Below, piece after piece: positions 8,886 through 13,542 of a stretch of 13,542 nucleotides of DNA. The notes under the pieces are model-generated. The model did no database searches and was not told where the DNA came from. It saw only the letters and a program-made list of their open reading frames with translations. How positions within the stretch are numbered: position 1 is the first letter of the stretch; each line of letters starts with the position of its first letter. Source of the stretch: an uncultured Oscillospiraceae bacterium (lineage in GTDB: Bacteria; Bacillota; Clostridia; Oscillospirales; Ruminococcaceae); the NCBI GenBank assembly GCA_947522735.1, contig CANNTZ010000069.1, positions 1 through 13,542 of the forward strand, given 5' to 3'. A program made the position numbers and the translations under genes.

Positions 8886-8918
8886 ACACTCCGCAGGCGG
8901 CGCGCGTCTGCGGAGCGT
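8886..8918 (-). other. Stem-loop between the solute-binding-protein and regulator genes
   Basis: CTCCGCAG (8889-8896) pairs with CTGCGGAG (8908-8915). In the minus-strand transcript the stem can extend outward through one G-U pair to 8886/8918. No T-run follows, so it is not a standard terminator. It lies just upstream of the regulator's ribosome site. It could stabilise the abundant binding-protein message or lower read-through into the regulator gene; that role is inference. Confidence 0.5.
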
Positions 8919-8951
8919 GGCTTGCGGGCCGATAGTCAGTTGCTGTTGTTA

Positions 8952-10715
8952 TCAGCCAAGGTTCTCTTTGTAGGACTCGTAGTAGTCCGCATAGTAGCCG
9001 AGATATTCCTCGACGCCAATGCCCTTGAGCTCCTCGATGTACTTGTCAAAATCATCGAGCGGACGCTGTCCGGTGATGAACTTCGCGGTCTCTGTGGTGG
9101 CATAGGTCTTGATGATGGTCTGAAGGTCGCTCAGACGGGTGTTGATCTCGTCGGGGAGGAACACCTTGGTGGGATAGCCCTCAACTACGTAATCACTGAG
9201 CTTTTCAAGCTGGGAGATACGGAACCAGCCGTCGCCGGTGTCCAAGGGAAGCGGACGGGCGTAATTGGGATAGCCGGCGCGCTCCCATTTGATGTTGTAG
9301 GCGGTCTCCTGATTCTCAAGCGAGAAGCTGGAGGTGTTGCCGATAGCGCAAAAGCCGCCGTTCGGATAGCAGGTGTTGAGGTAATACTCCCAGTTGTTGG
9401 GATATTTTCCGTCCACGACGTCCTGCTGCTTGAATATCTTCTCCTCGTCGATGAACCAGCCGCCGACCATGCCGAGGGTTTCTTCGCTGCCCGTCTGCGG
9501 GCCGCCCCAGCCGTAAACGCAGCCGTCGTCGGTGAAGTACCAGTCGCCGAGGCGGCAGAGCAGCTCGGGATATGCGGTGTTGGCGTTGATGGCAAATTGG
9601 CCGGTGGAGAAGAAATCGGCGTTATACCACTGCTTGACGGAGTTGACGTCGCTGGTCAGCGGGGAGAGGCACTCCCACTCGTCCCACGTATCGGGGAGGT
9701 AGAGATAGGGCACGTCGCCCATCGCGCCGAACTTATCGTCAAGCGCGAGCGCCTTGAACTGGTCGATATCCATCGTGAACATGTCCTTCGAGACAAGCTC
9801 CTCGTCATAGAGGGTTTTCATGGTCGCGAGGAACTCACGGTAGTGCTCGTCGGCGACGGGGATGACGACCTTACCCTCGCGGATGGAGGGGGAGACGCCG
9901 AGCGCGTCGTTGGTGACATAGCCCAGAGCGTTTAACACTGCAAGGCCGGTGTTGGGGGCGGTGGTGGCGTAGCCGCCGCCAAGGGGAATGCTGTCGGGAT
10001 AGAGCTTCTTGAACTCGCGAAGCATATTGACGAACTCATCCAGCGTCTCCGGAGCCTTTGTTCCGGATTCGTCCAGCCATTTGGTCCTGATATTGAATCT
10101 TGCCGCGCTGCCGCCGAAGTCGGAGGTGCGCGTGGAGCTGGGCAGGGAGTACATTCCGCCGTTGGCGCAGCTTACGGAGGCGCGGAAGGTGGGATAATAA
10201 TCAAACCATGCTAAGAGCGTCGGCGTGATATCCTCGTTGAGATAGGGGGTCCAGTCCAGAAGCTGCTTGCTGGTCTCGCCGTAGGAGACGAGGTCGGAGG
10301 TTGAAAGGCCCATGCAGAGCAGCAGGTCGGGCAGCTCGCCGCCCGCGAACATCAGCGGCTTACGCTCCGTCCAGGACGATTCCGGAATCATGGTGGTGTC
10401 GAACTGGATGTTCATCTTCTGCTGGATCCAGGCGATGAACCAGTAGTCGTCAGGGTTGCCGGTGCCGTAGCCGTCAGACTGCAGGGTCGCAACCTTGATG
10501 GTGATGTCGTTGCCCTCCTTGACGAGCGGGTAGTAGGAGTCAAGGTTGAGGTAGTCGGGGTATTTGCTGTCCGCTGCGGAGCTTTCCGGAGCGGATTCCG
10601 AAGCCTTAGAGGATTCAGTGGTGGATTCGCTGCTCTGTTTGCCGCCGCCTGCGCAGCCGGCGAACACTGCCGCGAGCATAACGAGCGCGAGCAGCACGCA
10701 AAGAAGTTTTTTCAT
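8952..10715 (-). CDS. ABC transporter extracellular solute-binding lipoprotein (carbohydrate type)
   Basis: This 587-residue lipoprotein captures a sugar or oligosaccharide outside the membrane and delivers it to the permeases encoded upstream. It begins MKKLLCVLLALVMLAAVFAGC: a lysine pair, a hydrophobic core, and a lipobox with the lipidated cysteine at 21 (F at -3 is slightly unusual). A Ser/Glu-rich linker (about 28-48) typical of Gram-positive lipoproteins follows, then the binding domain. Aromatic-rich stretches such as NPDDYWFIAWIQ and VYGWGGPQTG suit sugar stacking. Its length matches the large YtcQ/LipO-like proteins paired with LplB/LplC permeases. The start is firm: AGGAGG at 10723-10728, 7 nt before ATG. 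It lies 98 bp after the LplC-like gene in the same operon, with a stem-loop in the gap. The specific substrate is not determinable. Confidence 0.93.
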   Translation of the reverse strand: MKKLLCVLLALVMLAAVFAGCAGGGKQSSESTTESSKASESAPESSAADSKYPDYLNLDSYYPLVKEGNDITIKVATLQSDGYGTGNPDDYWFIAWIQQKMNIQFDTTMIPESSWTERKPLMFAGGELPDLLLCMGLSTSDLVSYGETSKQLLDWTPYLNEDITPTLLAWFDYYPTFRASVSCANGGMYSLPSSTRTSDFGGSAARFNIRTKWLDESGTKAPETLDEFVNMLREFKKLYPDSIPLGGGYATTAPNTGLAVLNALGYVTNDALGVSPSIREGKVVIPVADEHYREFLATMKTLYDEELVSKDMFTMDIDQFKALALDDKFGAMGDVPYLYLPDTWDEWECLSPLTSDVNSVKQWYNADFFSTGQFAINANTAYPELLCRLGDWYFTDDGCVYGWGGPQTGSEETLGMVGGWFIDEEKIFKQQDVVDGKYPNNWEYYLNTCYPNGGFCAIGNTSSFSLENQETAYNIKWERAGYPNYARPLPLDTGDGWFRISQLEKLSDYVVEGYPTKVFLPDEINTRLSDLQTIIKTYATTETAKFITGQRPLDDFDKYIEELKGIGVEEYLGYYADYYESYKENLG

Positions 10716-10749
10716 TGTTTTGCCTCCTGTAATAATATTTTATCATCAT

Positions 10750-10782
10750 CCGGGGGGAATTGGAAGAATCAATTTTTCCCGG
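10750..10782. other. Long stem-loop in the gap before the solute-binding-protein gene
   Basis: Thirteen bases (10750-10762) face thirteen complementary bases (10770-10782) across a 7-nt loop. Read as plus-strand RNA, all 13 positions pair, three of them as G-U. Read as minus-strand (operon) RNA, those three become A-C mismatches, leaving two paired blocks around an internal loop. No T-run follows on either side. A small CGGGC-AAC-GCCCG hairpin (10797-10809) lies next to it, close to the LplC-like stop codon. Possible roles are message processing or stabilisation of the binding-protein mRNA. Confidence 0.5.
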
Positions 10783-10813
10783 CGATAACCGTTAGACGGG
10801 CAACGCCCGGCTG

Positions 10814-11737
10814 TCAGCCCTTGAGAGAGCCGATCATAACGCCCTTGACAAAGTACTTCTGAATGAACGGATATATGATAAGCATCGGCAGCGACGCAAT
10901 GATGATAACAGAGTATTTCATTACCTGCGCCATATACGCCATGCGGCGGGCGGTCTCAACGGCGGAGCCGTCGTCGCTGGAGAAATCGATCTGCGAGATC
11001 AGCTTCTGATTGAGAATGAGTATCTGTCGCAGCACCATTTGCAGCGTCTGATATTCGCGGGAGGAGGTGTAGATGAGCGTGGTCATGTATTCGTTCCAGA
11101 AGCCGATGGCGCAATAGAGCGCAATGACCGCGATTATCGGCATGGACAGCGGAAGCGCTATCTTGACGAAGGTGTTCAGCTCGCTGCTGCCGTCGATGTA
11201 TGCAGCCTCGTAGAGCGATTGCGGGATGCTGGTGCGGTAGTAGGTGCGGGTGATTATCATGTTCATCACGCCGCAGCCGCCGCACAGCACAATGACGGTG
11301 TACGGCTTATCCAGCAGATTAAGGCTGCGGACAATGAGGTAATACGGTATCAGGCCGCCGCCAAAATACATCGTGAAGAGAAAAATCCAGTTTATCACGG
11401 TGCGGCCGGGAAGCTCCTGCTTGCTCAGCGCATAGGCGGGCGGAATGGTGAAGAACAGCGCGAGCAGCGTGCCGAAGAAGGTGTTGCGCAGGCTGTTGAG
11501 ATAGCCGAGCCAGATGCTGTCGTTTTTGAACACGTTTTCATAGGCCTCGAGCGTAAAGCCGTGCGGGACAAGCAGAACATTGCCGAGCACGACCTCGTTC
11601 GGGTCGGATATCGAGGCGATTATCGTAAAATAGAGCGGATACGCCATGATGAGTATTATCAGTGCCATAAACACGACGTTGAGAAAGTCGAATATCCTGT
11701 CTACACGTGTCCTTCCGATGCGGTTTTTCTTGCTCAT
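10814..11737 (-). CDS. Carbohydrate ABC transporter permease, LplC/MalG-like
   Basis: This 307-residue inner-membrane subunit forms half of the translocation channel of a CUT1-type sugar importer. It has about six hydrophobic segments, beginning near residues 20-42 (VVFMALIILIMAYPLYFTII). The permease EAA loop that contacts the ATPase is clear at 177-183 (EAAYIDG), followed by the I-LP element (VKIALPLSMPII). The C-terminal SLKG ending is typical of this class. Its AGGAGG (11750-11755) overlaps the stop codon of the LplB-like gene, so translation of the two permeases is likely coupled. The partner subunit is encoded directly upstream. No ATPase gene is nearby; in Firmicutes such transporters commonly share an MsmX/MsmK-type ATPase encoded elsewhere. 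Confidence 0.95.
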   Translation of the reverse strand: MSKKNRIGRTRVDRIFDFLNVVFMALIILIMAYPLYFTIIASISDPNEVVLGNVLLVPHGFTLEAYENVFKNDSIWLGYLNSLRNTFFGTLLALFFTIPPAYALSKQELPGRTVINWIFLFTMYFGGGLIPYYLIVRSLNLLDKPYTVIVLCGGCGVMNMIITRTYYRTSIPQSLYEAAYIDGSSELNTFVKIALPLSMPIIAVIALYCAIGFWNEYMTTLIYTSSREYQTLQMVLRQILILNQKLISQIDFSSDDGSAVETARRMAYMAQVMKYSVIIIASLPMLIIYPFIQKYFVKGVMIGSLKG

Positions 11738-11754
11738 ATCAGTTTGTCACCTCC

Positions 11755-12690
11755 TCACCATATCCCCGTTCCGGAGAGCTTTTTGGTTATCGTGTTGACG
11801 ATTATCAGCATTATCAGGTTGATAATGTTGTTGAACAGACCTATCGCCGCCGAATAGCTGAACTGCCCGCCGATGAGGCCGATCTCGTAGGTGTAGGTCG
11901 AGATGACGCTGGAGGCGCTGAAATTCAGCGTGTTTTGCAGCAGATATATCTTTTCAAAGCCGATTGAGAGCATGCTTCCGCAGGAGAGAATGAACAGCGT
12001 CACGATGGTCGGCATTATCGTCGGGAGATTGACATACCAGATGATGTGCAGACGGTTCGCGCCGTCGATACGCGCCGCCTCGACAAGCTCTGGTGAAACG
12101 CCGGACAGCGCCGCGATATACATGATGCTGTTCCAGCCAAGGTTGGTCCAGACGCCGGACCAGACGTAGATGCTCGAAAACAGCTTCGGATCCGAGAGAA
12201 ACGCCACGCGCTCCAGCCCGATAAGCTCAAGCATACGGTTGACGACGCCGGAGCTGCGGTCGAGGAACAGGATGATTATGCCGCAGACGACGACTGTTGA
12301 GAAAAAGTGCGGCAGATAGGTTATCATCTGCACGGTTTTCTTGTATGCGGTGCTCGTCAGCTCGTTGAGCAGCAGCGCAAAAATTATCGCGCAGGGAAAC
12401 ACCGAGAGGTTGTGCAGGTTTATCCACAGCGTGTTGCGAACCATCCTCCAGAAGTCCGGATAGGTCACGAAGCGGACGAAATTGTCCAGCCCCACCCATG
12501 GGCTGCCCCAGATGCCGAGATCGGTGCGATAATTCTTGAAGGCAATCTGTATGCCGTACATTGGCCCATAGGCGAAGATGCCAAGGTATATCAGCGCCGG
12601 TATCAGCAGCAGGTATAGCTGCCACTTGTTTTTCAGCAGTCGCAGCTTGGAGCGCCGCGCCGCGCTGCGCGGGCTTGTTACGGTCGTCAT
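11755..12690 (-). CDS. Carbohydrate ABC transporter permease, LplB-like
   Basis: This 311-residue membrane subunit is the other half of the sugar channel. After a basic N-terminus (RRSKLRLLKNKW) it has TM1 around 24-45 (YLLLIPALIYLGIFAYGPMYG) and the LplB-type sequence QIAFKNYR. The EAA loop is at 204-210 (EAARIDG) with the following NLPTIMPTI element. It ends in a hydrophobic helix and the characteristic GTGIW C-terminus. ATG 12690 is preceded by AAGGAG (12700-12705) at 9 nt. It is the first gene of the five-gene operon and lies 17 bp from the LplC-like gene. The family name comes from a B. subtilis locus and does not define the substrate here. Confidence 0.95.
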   Translation of the reverse strand: MTTVTSPRSAARRSKLRLLKNKWQLYLLLIPALIYLGIFAYGPMYGIQIAFKNYRTDLGIWGSPWVGLDNFVRFVTYPDFWRMVRNTLWINLHNLSVFPCAIIFALLLNELTSTAYKKTVQMITYLPHFFSTVVVCGIIILFLDRSSGVVNRMLELIGLERVAFLSDPKLFSSIYVWSGVWTNLGWNSIMYIAALSGVSPELVEAARIDGANRLHIIWYVNLPTIMPTIVTLFILSCGSMLSIGFEKIYLLQNTLNFSASSVISTYTYEIGLIGGQFSYSAAIGLFNNIINLIMLIIVNTITKKLSGTGIW

Positions 12691-12730
12691 GATTTAAAAC
12701 TCCTTTTTTTCATCAGCGTTATCTATTGCT

Positions 12731-12751
12731 ATAATACACACGGTGTATTAT
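12731..12751. promoter_or_regulatory. Perfect 21-bp palindrome in the operon leader (candidate operator)
   Basis: The arms ATAATACAC (12731-12739) and GTGTATTAT (12743-12751) are perfectly complementary around a 3-bp centre. It lies about 40 bp upstream of the LplB-like start codon, downstream of the predicted operon promoter. Its left arm overlaps a plus-strand TGCTATAAT (12727-12735), an extended -10 motif with a weak -35 (TTTTCA, 12707-12712). It could be a repressor site acting as a roadblock, a site controlling a divergent transcript, or an RNA hairpin. Confidence 0.55.
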
Positions 12752-12785
12752 TCTTTTTATTTTGCCGGCATTGCGGATTGTTTTG

Positions 12786-12804
12786 TGTAAAACTCCTGTT
12801 TACA
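12786..12804. promoter_or_regulatory. Inverted repeat TGTAAA-N7-TTTACA at the operon transcription start (candidate operator)
   Basis: TGTAAA (12786-12791) and TTTACA (12799-12804) form a perfect dyad with a 7-bp centre, over the predicted first transcribed bases of the sugar operon. The same hexamer recurs at 12835-12840, where it forms the -35 element. The position suits control of initiation. The spacing does not match the CcpA cre consensus. Confidence 0.45.
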
Positions 12805-12810
12805 TCTCAA

Positions 12811-12840
12811 AGTATAAACGCAATGTGACTACTTTGTAAA
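12811..12840 (-). promoter_or_regulatory. Predicted sigma-A promoter of the sugar-transport operon
   Basis: On the minus strand, TTTACA (12835-12840) and TATACT (12811-12816) are separated by 18 bp, each 5 of 6 to consensus. Transcription would start near 12804 and give a leader of about 114 nt containing both dyads described here. Confidence 0.55.
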
Positions 12841-13218
12841 TGACACGTTTTCTGCACGGTGCCGTTAATCCTGCCCTGAGCCAAAGGCAAAAAGAAAAGC
12901 AAAAAACAGGAAAAACACGATTCCGCAAAAACAAAGCTCTCCCTGACGAAGATGAAAACGGCGTAAAAAACAATATCCGCAGCCTTAGCCGCGGAATGAG
13001 GTTTTATGAAGGATACGGTGCAGTCCCCAAAATGGGGATCGCGCCGTGCGCTGCTTTATGCAGAGAGCCTGAATTGCTGCGGGCTCTGGCGTATCTTAAA
13101 CCTGCGGCGAATCAGCGCGTTGACAATCTGCGGTGTAAGCCGCCGCTATGCGGTCATCAAGGGAAAACAGGCGAAGGATGGGACGAGGAAGCCTTATACG
13201 CCGCCTTTTTAAAGCCTC
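12841..13218. other. Stretch without a confident gene; possible small ORF and hairpins
   Basis: No recognisable protein is encoded here. On the plus strand a 131-codon frame runs 12840-13235 with passable codon use, but it has no ribosome site, no recognisable domain, and ends over the -35 box of the next gene. A second overlapping frame (13006-13212) is equally unconvincing. Visible structures are a minus-strand terminator-like hairpin (12965-12995), TCCCC-AAAAT-GGGGA (13024-13038), and a weak plus-strand hairpin with a 5-T run (13170-13210). The stretch may be a decayed gene, a dispersed repeat, or an RNA locus. Confidence 0.4.
12965..12995 (-). terminator. Terminator-like hairpin on the minus strand with no visible gene upstream
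   Basis: In minus-strand RNA, TCCGCGGC pairs with GCTGCGGA (12976-12995) as an 8-bp stem with one G-U pair and a TAAG loop. It is followed by TATTG and six T (12965-12970). Read as plus-strand RNA the stem has an A-C mismatch. It could block antisense transcripts from entering the sugar-operon promoter region. Confidence 0.5.
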
Positions 13219-13247
13219 TTGACAAAAGCAAATAACAATGGTATAAT
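13219..13247 (+). promoter_or_regulatory. Consensus sigma-A promoter of the XRE regulator gene
   Basis: TTGACA (13219-13224), exactly 17 bp, then TATAAT (13242-13247): a perfect match in both hexamers. Transcription should start near 13254, at the edge of the first operator-like repeat. A promoter this strong is expected to need tight repression. Confidence 0.9.
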
Positions 13248-13253
13248 ACATTT

Positions 13254-13292
13254 TGACAATTATAGTTGTCATATAGACAAAGAAGGTTGTCG
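13254..13292. promoter_or_regulatory. Two tandem GACAA-N6-TTGTC inverted repeats (likely repressor operators)
   Basis: TGACAA-N6-TTGTCA spans 13254-13271. A second copy, GACAA-N6-TTGTC, spans 13276-13291. The two are 21 bp apart, about two helical turns, so dimers would sit on the same DNA face. Both lie between the -10 box and the ribosome site GGAGGT (13296-13301). The encoded small XRE protein is the natural candidate binder, giving autorepression. Confidence 0.7.
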
Positions 13293-13306
13293 GACGGAGG
13301 TGCTGT

Positions 13307-13525
13307 ATGATACTGCGAAATCGTTTGAAGGAACGCAGAGCTGCACTGAATGTTAATCAGCAGGAAATGGGACGCTTATGCGGCGTATCACGGCAAACAA
13401 TCAGCCTGATTGAACGGGGCGATTATTCGCCGTCGGTCACCCTTGCTCTGACGATTGCAAAGGTATGCGGCGTTACGGTAGAAGAAGTCTTCTATTTACA
13501 GGAGGAAACTGAAAATGAAAAATGA
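13307..13525 (+). CDS. XRE/Cro-type helix-turn-helix transcriptional regulator
   Basis: This 72-residue DNA-binding protein consists almost only of a Cro/C1-type HTH domain (about residues 4-60). The pattern is RNRLKERRAALNVNQQEMGRLCGVSRQTISLIERG, here split: helix 2 lies in QQEMGRLCG and the recognition helix in SRQTISLIERG (28-38). PSVTLALTIAKVCGVTVEEVF follows as the usual closing helices. There is no sensor domain, so it probably acts as a dimeric repressor that binds its own promoter at the two inverted repeats just upstream. GGAGGT (13296-13301) lies 5 nt before ATG. A second gene starts inside its last codons, a layout common for small XRE regulators paired with a short membrane protein. 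The effector is unknown. Confidence 0.93.
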   Translation: MILRNRLKERRAALNVNQQEMGRLCGVSRQTISLIERGDYSPSVTLALTIAKVCGVTVEEVFYLQEETENEK

Positions 13526-13542
13526 CGAAATCAAACAGGCAA
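13515..13542 (+). CDS. Start of an overlapping downstream gene (first nine codons, cut by the right edge)
   Basis: ATG 13515 opens a frame reading MKNDEIKQA to the window edge. It is preceded by AGGAGG (13500-13505) at 9 nt and overlaps the 3' end of the XRE gene by 11 bp in another frame. The well-placed ribosome site inside the upstream coding sequence is the main support. By analogy with other small XRE units the product may be a short membrane protein, but nothing in the nine residues shows this. Confidence 0.6.

Noticed and set aside
8805..9935. Plus-strand 376-codon frame across the regulator start and binding-protein gene
   Set aside because: Antisense to two well supported genes; Val/Gly/Ala-rich composition typical of a mirrored frame.
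10750..10809. Rho-independent terminator between the LplC-like and binding-protein genes
   Set aside because: Hairpins are present but no T-run follows on the operon strand, so read-through is expected.
12786..12804. Catabolite-repression cre site
   Set aside because: The half-sites resemble cre arms, but the 7-bp centre lacks the CG core and the expected spacing.
12840..13235. 131-codon plus-strand frame as a real gene
   Set aside because: Codon use is passable, but there is no ribosome site or domain and it runs into the next promoter; kept only as a note on the gene-free stretch.
13254..13292. Very short CRISPR-like or tandem repeat array
   Set aside because: Only two units, each a dyad located between promoter and start codon; an operator pair explains them better.

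Overview
The window looks like a chromosomal segment of a Gram-positive anaerobe of the Firmicutes (Bacillota), most likely class Clostridia and possibly a gut-type Oscillospirales or Christensenellales relative. Grounds, all read by eye: strong GGAGG-type Shine-Dalgarno sites, sigma-A promoters (one with perfect TTGACA-17-TATAAT), GC-rich coding sequence with AT-rich promoter gaps, an LplB/LplC-type sugar ABC transporter without its own ATPase gene, a large membrane-bound AraC regulator, and a GGGtGRT protein. The rank below phylum is inference.

Layout. (1) 1-1030, minus: the N-terminal 343 codons of secA, running off the left edge. Its promoter lies back to back with the promoter of the next genes. 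(2) 1258-3002, plus: a two-gene operon encoding a NifU/IscU-like Fe-S scaffold protein and a GGGtGRT-family protein, a conserved pair whose joint function is not known to me. It ends in a strong bidirectional terminator (3020-3062). (3) 3064-5616, minus: a calcium-type P-type ATPase converging on that terminator. (4) 5656-5895: a non-coding block bounded by 29-bp near-perfect inverted repeats, the right copy being partly duplicated in tandem. It may be a miniature mobile or dispersed repeat. (5) 12690 down to 5898, minus: a five-gene carbohydrate-uptake operon in the order LplB-like permease, LplC-like permease, lipoprotein solute-binding protein, membrane-anchored AraC regulator, TIM-barrel sugar isomerase/epimerase. 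The two permease genes are 17 bp apart and the last two genes overlap by ATGA. Hairpins sit in the gaps on both sides of the binding-protein gene. The operon has a recognisable promoter at 12811-12840 and two dyads between it and the first gene. (6) 12841-13218: no confident gene, but several hairpins including a terminator-like one on the minus strand. (7) 13219-13542, plus: a consensus promoter, two identical-architecture inverted repeats, a 72-residue XRE/Cro-type repressor, and the first nine codons of an overlapping downstream gene.

How the genes work together. The operon in (5) reads as a self-contained sugar module: lipoprotein capture, two-subunit permease (ATP hydrolysis probably by a shared MsmX/MsmK-type ATPase elsewhere), transmembrane sensing and transcriptional control, and intracellular processing of the imported sugar. 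The XRE gene with tandem operators and an overlapping partner looks like a small autoregulated two-gene unit. The Fe-S scaffold/GGGtGRT pair is the part with the least understood biology. No CRISPR array, tRNA, rRNA, complete insertion sequence or defence system is visible.
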